Shown here piece by piece: positions 57,441-64,000 of a stretch of 64,000 nucleotides of DNA (positions are counted from its first letter, which is position 1; every line of letters begins with the position of its first letter). A model generated the notes under the pieces. The model searched no databases. It was not told the origin of the DNA and was given only the letters and a program-made list of their open reading frames with translations. Made by a program: the position numbers and the translations under genes. The DNA comes from Gordonia westfalica (lineage in GTDB: Bacteria > Actinomycetota > Actinomycetes > Mycobacteriales > Mycobacteriaceae): contig NZ_FNLM01000034.1 in assembly GCF_900105725.1 (NCBI RefSeq), positions 930,001 to 994,000 on the forward strand, given 5' to 3'.

Positions 57441-58361
57441 CTACGGCGCGGGTATGTCCAAACCCAGGTCGAGCACGGTGACAGAGTGCGTCAGCGCACC
57501 GACGGCCAAGTAGTCGACGCCCGTACGGGCGTAATCCTCGGCGACGTCGAGGGTCAGGCCGCCGGAGCTCTCCAGCTTGGTCTGCGGCGAGCGAGTGTTG
57601 CGTCGCTGCACGGCCATCTGGGTTTCCCACGGCTCGAAGTTGTCGAGCAGTACCAACTGCGGCTCGAGGGGCAGGACCTCGTCGAGCTGAGCAAGCGAGT
57701 CGACCTCGACCTCGACGGGCAGACCGGGAGCCGCCGCGCGGACAGCCTCCAGCGCAGCTGCGACCGAACCGGCGGCGACGACGTGGTTGTCCTTGATCAG
57801 GGCGGCATCCCCGAGACCCATACGGTGGTTGACTCCCCCACCCGCGCGCACCGCGTACTTCTGCAGTGCGCGCATACCCGGCAGCGTCTTGCGCGAGTCA
57901 CGGATCCGGGCCGACGTCCCGGCAACCGCATCGACCCATGCGCGGGTCGCGGTGGCGATACCGGACAGATGGCAGATCAGGTTCAGCGCGGTACGTTCCG
58001 CCGTCAGCAGCGCGGCCGTCGGAGCGTGGACGCGCAGGACGGTGTCGCCGGGTTCGACCCCGCTGCCGTCGGCGACGACGTCCGTCACCTCGAAGTTGCC
58101 CTCTCCGATGACCTCGTCGAACACCGCGATCACCAGAGGCACACCGGCGATCACGCCATGTGCACGACTGACGATCGCCGCGTCGACGACAGCGCCGGCC
58201 GGGACGGTCGAAGTGGTGGTGACGTCGGGTCCGTACCGCAGGTCTTCGTCGAGCGCGGTGCGGATGAGGGCACGGATCTCGTCGTCGACGACCAGTTCCA
58301 GCGCGCCGCCGGCCGCGGCCTGGCCGATGAAACCGTCACTCACAGCGGAGCTTCCGGTCAC
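57441..58361 (-). CDS. nadC: Quinolinate phosphoribosyltransferase
   Basis: Third step of de novo NAD synthesis: quinolinate plus PRPP to nicotinate mononucleotide. The signature [23 protein letters not shown] and the DNHV and [12 protein letters not shown] segments of the barrel are present. The 306-residue length is slightly longer than usual because of N-terminal residues before DDEIRALI. The GTG start at 58361 overlaps the nadA stop by four bases, so the genes are coupled. nadB, often between nadA and nadC, is absent here. Confidence 0.95.
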   Translation of the reverse strand: MTGSSAVSDGFIGQAAAGGALELVVDDEIRALIRTALDEDLRYGPDVTTTSTVPAGAVVDAAIVSRAHGVIAGVPLVIAVFDEVIGEGNFEVTDVVADGSGVEPGDTVLRVHAPTAALLTAERTALNLICHLSGIATATRAWVDAVAGTSARIRDSRKTLPGMRALQKYAVRAGGGVNHRMGLGDAALIKDNHVVAAGSVAAALEAVRAAAPGLPVEVEVDSLAQLDEVLPLEPQLVLLDNFEPWETQMAVQRRNTRSPQTKLESSGGLTLDVAEDYARTGVDYLAVGALTHSVTVLDLGLDIPAP

Positions 58362-59416
58362 TCGCCCGAACCCGGGTTACCGATCGAGATCATCCGCTCG
58401 ACGCTCTTGCGGGCCTTCTCCGCGACATCGAGGTCGACGAACACCTCGTCGCGACCCTCACGCAGGCAGCGCAGCAGCGCGGCCGGGGTGATCATCTTCA
58501 TGTAGGGGCACGACGCGCGGTCGTTCACGGCCTGGAAGTCGACACCGGGCGCGGCCTTGCGCAACTGGTGCAGCATGCCGATCTCGGTGGCGACGAGAAC
58601 CTGCTTGGCGCCGGTCTCACGAGCAGCGTCGAGCATGCCGCCGGTCGAGAGGATCTTGACGCGATCCTCGGGCACGGCACCCTCGCCCGCCAGGTAGAGA
58701 GCCGAGGTGGCGCAGCCGCATTCGGGGTGGATGAACAGGTCGGCATCGGGGTGCGACGCGGCCTGGTCGGCCAGCTCGTCACCGTTGATGCCGGCGTGCA
58801 CGTGGCACTCGCCCGCCCAGATGTGGATGTTGTCGCGGCCGGTCTCCCGCTTGACGTGCGCACCGAGGAACTGGTCCGGGAGGAACAGCACGTCGCGGTC
58901 CGGGTCGATCGACGCGACGACGTCGACGGCGTTCGACGAGGTGCAGCAGATGTCGGTCAGACCCTTCACCTCGGCGGTGGTGTTCACGTACGACACCACG
59001 AGCGCGTCCGGGAACTCGGCCTTCCAGGCACGCAGTTCGTCGGCGGTGATCGAATCGGCCAGGGAGCAGCCGGCGCGCCCGTCCGGGATGAGGACGCACT
59101 TCTCGGGGCTGAGGATCTTGGCGGTCTCCGCCATGAAGTGGACGCCGCAGAAGATGATCTCGTCGGAGTCGACCTCGGCAGCGATACGCGACAGGGCCAG
59201 CGAGTCGCCCACGTGGTCGGCGACGTCCTGGATGGCGGGAAGCTGGTAGTTGTGCGCGAGCAGGGTCGCGTTGCGGGCACGGGCGAGGCGTCGGACCTCG
59301 TCTGCCCACTCCTGGGTCGGTTCGACACCGGTGTAGCCACCAGGTGCGTCGAACCATTCGGCATCGAGGAGCCCAGGCGCGGTCACGGCCGCCGGGCGAT
59401 CACTGGTGATGCTCAT
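58358..59416 (-). CDS. nadA: Quinolinate synthase
   Basis: A 352-residue 4Fe-4S enzyme that condenses iminoaspartate with dihydroxyacetone phosphate to quinolinate. Cluster Cys lie in [11 protein letters not shown], in [12 protein letters not shown] and in RASCPYM or HPECGCATS. The [20 protein letters not shown] segment is typical. ATG 59416 has GAGGAG upstream. It heads the nadA-nadC operon, and a perfect palindrome 87 bases upstream is a candidate NrtR site. Iminoaspartate must come from an unlinked NadB or aspartate dehydrogenase. Confidence 0.95.
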   Translation of the reverse strand: MSITSDRPAAVTAPGLLDAEWFDAPGGYTGVEPTQEWADEVRRLARARNATLLAHNYQLPAIQDVADHVGDSLALSRIAAEVDSDEIIFCGVHFMAETAKILSPEKCVLIPDGRAGCSLADSITADELRAWKAEFPDALVVSYVNTTAEVKGLTDICCTSSNAVDVVASIDPDRDVLFLPDQFLGAHVKRETGRDNIHIWAGECHVHAGINGDELADQAASHPDADLFIHPECGCATSALYLAGEGAVPEDRVKILSTGGMLDAARETGAKQVLVATEIGMLHQLRKAAPGVDFQAVNDRASCPYMKMITPAALLRCLREGRDEVFVDLDVAEKARKSVERMISIGNPGSGE

Positions 59417-59502
59417 TGCCACTCCTCTGGCTGTCCCGGCGGGCGTCCACGACCCCCGGGTCATCGGTGTCCCCGGAGCACGGGCCGTGTGTCCGAGGCA
59501 GG

Positions 59503-59525
59503 GTTTTCGACTCATGGTCGAAAAC
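59503..59525. promoter_or_regulatory. Palindrome upstream of nadA (candidate NrtR operator)
   Basis: GTTTTCGAC and GTCGAAAAC form a perfect 9-bp inverted repeat with a five-base spacer. It sits in the 181-base gap between nadA and the DUF1990 gene. A NrtR-type regulator is encoded 1.8 kb away, making it the best candidate to bind here. Confidence 0.55.
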
Positions 59526-59597
59526 GCTGTCCATCGTAACATTCACCACACTCGGTTCATTCCCCTCGCCCCTCGCTCCGCGCCCCTCGCGGCCTCC

Positions 59598-60119
59598 TCA
59601 GGCGCACATCAGGGCGTCGAGGTACCGCTCGGTGATCCTCGACTGTGCGATCCGTCCGATCGGGCCACCGATCCGCGTGAACCAGCGACCCGGACGGGAG
59701 AACGCCACGATGTGGGCGACCACGGAATCGTCGGGAAGTCGCTGGACCCAGAAACGCTCCTCCCCGATCTCGGGATGCCCCGGCAGGGTGCCATAGGCGA
59801 AGCCGTTTTCGGTCCCCGCGTCGATCGACCCCGAATCGATCACCTCGATGACACGGCAGGCGGCCGAGATCACCACCGGGCCCAGCCCCAGACGCATGGT
59901 CACCGCGGCGCCGACCGCTGCCGGCGGCGTCGAGGAATCGATGCCGATCCCGGCACGACGATGCATGTCCCAGTTCAGGATTCGATGCGCGGCAGTGGTG
60001 AAGCATTCCTCCCCGGCGCCGATCACGCGCGAGCGGCGCAGATGGTGATAGCCCGCCGGCAACTCTCCGGCGGTCGCTCCGACCTCCGCGTAGGTGAGGT
60101 CCGACGGCTGCGGGGTCAC
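59598..60119 (-). CDS. DUF1990 family protein
   Basis: A 173-residue protein of the DUF1990 family (LTYAEVGATAG, YHHLRRSRVIGAGEECF, YGTLPGHPEIGEERFWV). The fold is thought to be SRPBCC-like, a deep pocket for lipid-like ligands; the role is unknown. GTG 60119 overlaps the stop of the XRE regulator by four bases, so it is the second gene of that operon. The C-terminus ends LDALMCA. Confidence 0.8.
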   Translation of the reverse strand: MTPQPSDLTYAEVGATAGELPAGYHHLRRSRVIGAGEECFTTAAHRILNWDMHRRAGIGIDSSTPPAAVGAAVTMRLGLGPVVISAACRVIEVIDSGSIDAGTENGFAYGTLPGHPEIGEERFWVQRLPDDSVVAHIVAFSRPGRWFTRIGGPIGRIAQSRITERYLDALMCA

Positions 60120-60406
60120 CCGGCGCGCGCCACCTCGCCGCCGAGAACCGTCTCGTCGAGGCCGGTCTGGTCGAAAACCAGAGCCAGGTCGTCGAGCGAG
60201 GTGTTCAGCGAACGCGCGAGCGCGGCGATCGTGGCGAACGCGGGAGTCGGCATGCGGCCCGTCTCGATCTTGCGCAGCGTCTCCGGGGAGATGCCGGCGC
60301 TGACCGCGACCTCGGCGAGGGCGCGGGCGCCGCGGAGTTCGCGGAGTCGGGCGCCCAGACGGCGGCCGGCGGCGATCTGTTCCGGGGTCAACGGGTTGCG
60401 GACCAT
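60116..60406 (-). CDS. XRE-family transcriptional regulator (96 aa)
   Basis: A single-domain helix-turn-helix protein (LGARLRELRGARALAEVAVS, AGISPETLRKIETGR, AFATIAALARSLNTSLDDLA). It has no sensor domain and probably acts as a dimer. It is divergent from the methionine aminopeptidase gene. Two matching palindromes lie in the gap and are its likely targets, so it may control both itself with the DUF1990 gene and the peptidase. ATG 60406 lies 22 bases from the nearer palindrome. Confidence 0.88.
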   Translation of the reverse strand: MVRNPLTPEQIAAGRRLGARLRELRGARALAEVAVSAGISPETLRKIETGRMPTPAFATIAALARSLNTSLDDLALVFDQTGLDETVLGGEVARAG

Positions 60407-60427
60407 GCCCCGAAGACTAGCCGATGC

Positions 60428-60463
60428 GGTATACCTATACCGACATGTTGGTATTTCTATACC
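60428..60463. promoter_or_regulatory. Pair of GGTAT-N4-ATACC operators
   Basis: Two 14-bp sites with identical arms: GGTATACCTATACC (60428-60441) and GGTATTTCTATACC (60450-60463). Their centres are 22 bp apart, about two helical turns. They fill the gap between the XRE regulator and the methionine aminopeptidase gene. Confidence 0.7.
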
Positions 60464-60493
60464 GGTACACGCCATCGTGAAGGGGAAATGAGA

Positions 60494-61264
60494 ATGGTCG
60501 AGCTGAAGTCGCCGTCCGAGGTCGACGCCATGGGGGTGACCGGGGCATTCATCGCGGATCTGCTCGCCGACCTCGCCGAACGGGCCGACGTGGGGGTCAA
60601 CCTCCTCGACCTCGAACAGCGCGCCCGAGACCTCATCGCCGAGCGCGGTGCGGAATCCTGCTACTGGGACTACTCCCCGTCGTTCGGCCGCGGGCCCTTC
60701 CGCAACGTCATCTGCCTGTCGGTGAACGACGCCGTGCTCCACGGGCTCCCCCACGACTACGCCCTGGCCGACGGGGACCTGTTGTCCATGGACATCGCGG
60801 TCTCGATCGACGGCTGGGTCGCCGACTCGGCCCGCAGCGTCATCGTCGGCACCCCTCGCCCCGAGGACCAGCGCCTGGTCCAGGCAACCGAGGAAGCGCT
60901 GCAGGCGGCCATCGACGCAGCCCGCCCCGACGCCCGGCTCGGCGACATCTCCGCCGCGATCCAGGCCGTCGCCAAGTCCTACGGCTACCGCGTCAACACG
61001 GAGTTCGGCGGGCACGGCCTCGGCCGCACGATGCACGAGGACCCGCATGTGGCGAACGTCGGCAAGGCCGGTCGCGGCATGAAGCTCCGGCCCGGGCTGA
61101 CGCTCGCGCTCGAGCCCTGGTTCACGCTCGGCACCGAGCGCATCAAATTCGACGCCGACGGTTGGACGATCCGGTCGTTCGACGGCTCCCGCGGCGCCCA
61201 CAGCGAACACACGATCGCGGTCACCGACGGCGCGGCGCGCGTACTGACGTCTCCGGTTCGCTAG
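60494..61264 (+). CDS. map: Type I methionine aminopeptidase
   Basis: A 256-residue metalloprotease that removes the first Met from new proteins. The metal-binding residues are in LLSMDIAVSIDGWVADSARS (two Asp), GHGLGRTMHEDP (His), LALEPWF (Glu) and HSEHTIAV (Glu). ATG 60494 is chosen because GGGG lies 8 bases upstream; ATG 60488 is too close. Linkage to an XRE regulator with shared operators suggests this is an accessory, regulated copy rather than the main MetAP. Confidence 0.92.
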   Translation: MVELKSPSEVDAMGVTGAFIADLLADLAERADVGVNLLDLEQRARDLIAERGAESCYWDYSPSFGRGPFRNVICLSVNDAVLHGLPHDYALADGDLLSMDIAVSIDGWVADSARSVIVGTPRPEDQRLVQATEEALQAAIDAARPDARLGDISAAIQAVAKSYGYRVNTEFGGHGLGRTMHEDPHVANVGKAGRGMKLRPGLTLALEPWFTLGTERIKFDADGWTIRSFDGSRGAHSEHTIAVTDGAARVLTSPVR

Positions 61265-61283
61265 TCAGGGAGCACCGGACCCA

Positions 61284-61289
61284 TACAAT
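61284..61289 (+). promoter_or_regulatory. -10 element for leaderless nrtR
   Basis: TACAAT lies seven bases before the ATG of the Nudix regulator gene, placing the predicted transcript start at the start codon. Confidence 0.5.
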
Positions 61290-61296
61290 CGACGCC

Positions 61297-62028
61297 ATGC
61301 CAGCCGCCGGGTCCGACCCTTCCAGCTCCGGCGTGCTGCGGGTCGAGGTCCTCAGCGTCGTCTTCCAGGTCCGCACTCCGTCTTCCGCCGACGACACCGA
61401 CGTCCACCCCTCGCTCTGCGTGTTGCTCTCCCGTACCCACTCCGGCGCCGAACCCGGCCTGTGGTCGCTACCGGGAGGCGATGTCGCCGGCGACGAGACG
61501 TTGTCGGTCACCGCGCGACGACTCGTCGCCGACACCATGGATGTGCGCGACATCGCTCACCTCGAGCAGCTGTCGGTCTTCTCCGATCCCGCACGTGTTC
61601 CCGGCATCCGGACGATCGCGTCGACGTACATGGGCCTCATCCGATCGGACAGTCCGCTGGCGCTGCCCGAGGGGGCGGCGTGGTTCGCGGTGGACGCGCT
61701 CCCCCCGACGGCCTTCGACCACGCCGAGATCATCGACACCGCCCGACACCGGCTCGCCGCGAAACTCTCCTACACCAACATCGCCTTCGCGCTGGCACCG
61801 AAACAGTTCCCGATGTCGGAACTGTCGGAGATCTATTGTGCCGCTCTCGGTTACCCGGTGGACACGACGAACCTGCTCCGCATCCTGAGTCGACGCGCCG
61901 TGGTGGTGTCCACCGGAACCGTCGGCAAGACCGGCCGGTCCGGCGGGCGGCCGCCGGCGCTCTATGCCTTCGCCGACAACGGGTTACGCGTCACGGATGA
62001 GTTCGCGACGCTGCGTCCACCGATGTGA
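61297..62028 (+). CDS. nrtR: NrtR-type Nudix transcriptional regulator of NAD synthesis
   Basis: A 243-residue protein. Residues 10-145 form a Nudix-like domain (SLPGGDVAGDETLSVTARRLVADTM) in which the catalytic REVxEE Glu residues are altered, as in NrtR proteins that bind ADP-ribose or a related NAD metabolite instead of hydrolysing it. The C-terminal part is a winged helix (MSELSEIYCAALGYPVDTTNLLRIL) of the type seen in Rv1593c. It lies close to nadA, which carries a strong palindrome. Repression of nadAC is the expected role. Confidence 0.85.
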   Translation: MPAAGSDPSSSGVLRVEVLSVVFQVRTPSSADDTDVHPSLCVLLSRTHSGAEPGLWSLPGGDVAGDETLSVTARRLVADTMDVRDIAHLEQLSVFSDPARVPGIRTIASTYMGLIRSDSPLALPEGAAWFAVDALPPTAFDHAEIIDTARHRLAAKLSYTNIAFALAPKQFPMSELSEIYCAALGYPVDTTNLLRILSRRAVVVSTGTVGKTGRSGGRPPALYAFADNGLRVTDEFATLRPPM

Positions 62029-62617
62029 GGTCGGACGCGTCCGGTCCCCCGGCGAGGTGATCGTCGTCGAGGTCGCCGACGCCGAGGTCGGCTGTGCGTG
62101 AGGACAACACGCAGACCAGATAGATGATCGCGAAGGCGAACGGCGCGCAGATGAGCAACGTCCAGGGTGCACTGTGCCCGGCGCGCGTACCGCCGTCGAG
62201 CCAGAGGTCGGGCACCACGCGGTACACCGAATCGAGCGGCAGGCCGGCGATGTCGTCGTCGAATCTCAGCCCTGCCAACCACATTCCGAGCTGGGCGCCG
62301 ATCGCGGAACCGGCCACGGTACCGACCGCGGGCACCAGGAATCCGGTGACGCCGCGCCACGGCCGCGCCGCTGCCCAGGCGACGAGTGCGGCGATGCCGC
62401 CGTAGGCGAACATGATCAGCGCGAAGGCGCCGACGCCGTCGAACTCGGTCGGGATGTTCTCACGGGTCAGCCCCTTGAACACGACGCCGGTCGTGGGGGG
62501 TGTCACCACTGCCCAGATCGCACCGGCGACCGCGCCGAGCACGAGCACCGCCGCGGTCACGGTGAGCAGGGTCGCGACCGACCGGGCGGGTCGTCGCCCG
62601 GGCACCTGACCGTTCAC
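61991..62617 (-). CDS. DUF2567 membrane protein (Rv1591-like)
   Basis: A 208-residue membrane protein with four hydrophobic segments (near residues 15-38, 60-83, 90-115 and 155-178) and an acidic C-terminus. It corresponds to Rv1591, next to bsaP and bioB in M. tuberculosis. The function is unknown. The GTG start overlaps the bsaP stop by four bases (62614-62617). Its 3' end overlaps the end of the convergent nrtR gene by 38 bases. Confidence 0.78.
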   Translation of the reverse strand: MNGQVPGRRPARSVATLLTVTAAVLVLGAVAGAIWAVVTPPTTGVVFKGLTRENIPTEFDGVGAFALIMFAYGGIAALVAWAAARPWRGVTGFLVPAVGTVAGSAIGAQLGMWLAGLRFDDDIAGLPLDSVYRVVPDLWLDGGTRAGHSAPWTLLICAPFAFAIIYLVCVLSSRTADLGVGDLDDDHLAGGPDASDLTSVDAASRTHP

Positions 62618-62853
62618 CGACGACCCAGCTCGGCCGAGTCGACCGTCCCGTGGCGAGAGCACCGCGCGCTCCAGCCGTCGGGACGGACCTGCACGACCAT
62701 GCGGCGTCCACACTGCCCGCAGAAGCGTGGCGGCTCAAGACCCAGTCGCGCGGCCGGCGGGATGGCGTCGGGTGCCTGCAGTTCCAGTTCGAGGCCGGTG
62801 TAGACGCCGTACCTGCACGGTTCGGCGAGCGGCCCCGGGACGGTGTCGATCAT
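62614..62853 (-). CDS. bsaP: Biotin synthase auxiliary protein BsaP
   Basis: A 79-residue protein with a Cys-rich centre: CGQC near residues 45-48 and a later Cys-x-x-His (CSRHG) near 65-68. It matches Rv1590 by position and sequence type. As I recall, Rv1590-type proteins have been reported as auxiliary factors that mycobacterial BioB needs to make biotin from dethiobiotin. ATG 62853 lies 50 bases after the bioB stop on the same strand, so the two are co-expressed. Confidence 0.78.
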   Translation of the reverse strand: MIDTVPGPLAEPCRYGVYTGLELELQAPDAIPPAARLGLEPPRFCGQCGRRMVVQVRPDGWSARCSRHGTVDSAELGRR

Positions 62854-62902
62854 GAGAGAACACGCTACCGATCGTCTGGGATTGTCGGGACTGGCGGAGA
62901 CG

Positions 62903-63940
62903 TCAGATCGTGTCGTTCAGCGACTTGATCGGCATCGACAGGTCGCTGAGCAGGTCGAGGTCGTCCTCGGCGGGCCGGCCGAGAGTCGTCAGGTAGTTGC
63001 CGACGATGACCGCGTTGATGCCGCCGAGGATGCCCTGCTTGGCGCCGAGGTCGCCCAGAGTGATCTCACGGCCGCCGGCGAACCGCAGGATGGTGCGCGG
63101 CAGGGCGAGACGGAAGGCGGCCACCGACTTGAGCGCCTCGGACGCGGGCAGCACGTCGAGATCGCCGAAGGGCGTACCGGGACGCGGGTTGAGGAAGTTC
63201 AGCGGCACCTCGTCGGGCTCGAGTGCGGCCAGATCGGCGGCGAACTCGGCGCGCTGCTCGAGGCTCTCCCCCATGCCGAGGATGCCGCCGCAGCACACCT
63301 CCATGCCGGCTTCGCGGACCATGCGCAGGGTGTCCCACCGCTCCTCCCACGTGTGGGTGGTGACGACGTTCGGGAAGTGGCTGCGCGCGGTCTCGAGGTT
63401 GTGGTTGTAGCGGTGCACACCCATGTCGCGGAGCTGGTCGACCTGCTCCTGGGTGAGCATGCCGAGGCTGCAGGCGATCTGGATGTCGACCTCGTTGCGG
63501 ATGGCCTCGATGCCGGCCGCGACCTGGCTCAGCAGACGCTTGTCGGGTCCACGGACGGCGGCCACGATGCAGAACTCTGTCGCACCCGTCTTGGCGGTCT
63601 GCTTGGCAGCCTCCACCAGCGACGGGATGTCGATCCAGGCGCTGCGCACCGGCGAGGCGAAAAGCCCCGACTGCGAGCAGAAGTGGCAGTCCTCGGGGCA
63701 GCCACCGGTCTTCAGCGAGATGATGCCCTCGACCTCGACCTCCGGGCCGCACCACTTCATGCGCACGTCGTGGGCGAGCTGCAGCAGTTCGGTCAGGCGA
63801 TCGTCGTCCAGACGCAGCACGGCCAGGACCTGGTCGCGGTCGAGCGGTTCACCGCGCTCGAGCACCTGTTCGCGGGCGATGGCGAGGATGTCGTCGGACG
63901 TCTGTGCGTCGCGGGCGGTGTCGACGGTTGCCTGTGTCAC
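62903..63940 (-). CDS. bioB: Biotin synthase
   Basis: A 345-residue radical-SAM enzyme that inserts sulfur into dethiobiotin. The CxxxCxxC cluster is at residues 81, 85 and 88 (CPEDCHFC), and the N-terminal segment and the GGILGMGES and [10 protein letters not shown] motifs are typical. GTG 63940 has AAGGAG upstream. The actinobacterial form is expected to depend on BsaP, encoded directly downstream. Other biotin genes are not in the window. Bases 63941-64000 hold two CTGGAACTG repeats but no gene. Confidence 0.96.
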   Translation of the reverse strand: MTQATVDTARDAQTSDDILAIAREQVLERGEPLDRDQVLAVLRLDDDRLTELLQLAHDVRMKWCGPEVEVEGIISLKTGGCPEDCHFCSQSGLFASPVRSAWIDIPSLVEAAKQTAKTGATEFCIVAAVRGPDKRLLSQVAAGIEAIRNEVDIQIACSLGMLTQEQVDQLRDMGVHRYNHNLETARSHFPNVVTTHTWEERWDTLRMVREAGMEVCCGGILGMGESLEQRAEFAADLAALEPDEVPLNFLNPRPGTPFGDLDVLPASEALKSVAAFRLALPRTILRFAGGREITLGDLGAKQGILGGINAVIVGNYLTTLGRPAEDDLDLLSDLSMPIKSLNDTI

Positions 63941-64000
63941 GGGGCTGAACTCCTTGTACTGGAACTGATTGCGGGCTGGAACTGTCTACGAGGGCGGAGA

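Overview
The window is high-GC actinobacterial chromosome from the mycolic-acid-bearing order Mycobacteriales, most like Gordonia or a close relative (Rhodococcus, Williamsia); the sequence alone does not fix the genus. The evidence is gene content and order. One block matches the M. tuberculosis order Rv2464c-Rv2478c: nei, rpiB, a DsbA-like mycothiol-type reductase, pepN, a DUF5130 gene, ctaJ, an HNH nuclease, glbO, aglA, two small conserved genes, gdh, ettA and ssb. A second block matches Rv2509-Rv2511 (cmrA, a HerA-like ATPase, orn). A third matches Rv1589-Rv1594 (bioB, bsaP, DUF2567, a Nudix regulator, nadA). Many genes start at the first base of a predicted transcript (leaderless), as is common in this order.

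Layout. 0-3 kb: end of a secreted protein gene, an L,D-transpeptidase, a cutinase-like esterase and a cupin with an IdeR/DtxR-like box. 3-10 kb: nei-rpiB, an M48 peptidase, the DsbA-like reductase, a tandem TetR regulator and pepN. 10-14.5 kb: an accessory insert in the conserved order, namely a DcuS/DcuR-type two-component system divergent from a dicarboxylate symporter, plus a collapsed fatty-acid desaturase. 14.5-29.4 kb: the conserved block from DUF5130 to ssb, with an inserted molybdopterin oxidoreductase. 29.5-36.6 kb: secreted chorismate mutase, a CopD-CtaG fusion, tRNA-Arg, an acetyltransferase, a type VII-like pair with a DUF1023 hydrolase, and a nucleobase permease. 36.7-42.9 kb: PadR-fadH, cmrA, HerA-like ATPase, orn and tRNA-His. 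43-44.8 kb: a DGPF protein with an ECF42-type sigma factor. 44.8-52.5 kb: accessory surface/export region with two alternate-signal-peptide proteins, a SipW-type signal peptidase, a large secreted cutinase-like protein and a CopB-type ATPase, separated by AT-rich gaps. 52.6-57.4 kb: a dead DUF222-HNH gene split by an IS3-family element that is itself split by an IS30-family element, then a tandem repeat array. 57.4-64 kb: nadC-nadA, a DUF1990 gene with an XRE regulator, methionine aminopeptidase, a NrtR-type regulator, DUF2567, bsaP and bioB.

The most unusual unit is the export region at 44.8-50.0 kb. The signal peptidase lies between two genes for proteins with its special kind of signal peptide. 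The same operator-like inverted repeat lies upstream of the pilin/TasA-like protein and upstream of the cutinase-like gene, which suggests one regulated surface-assembly programme.

Two conserved genes carry apparent -1 frameshifts in C/G runs: aglA (three) and cmrA (one). Each break continues exactly in the next frame, so sequencing or assembly error is as likely as true mutation. Other points of note are an 84-bp intergenic repeat present twice, and palindromic operators at padR, the map/XRE pair, nadA and copB.
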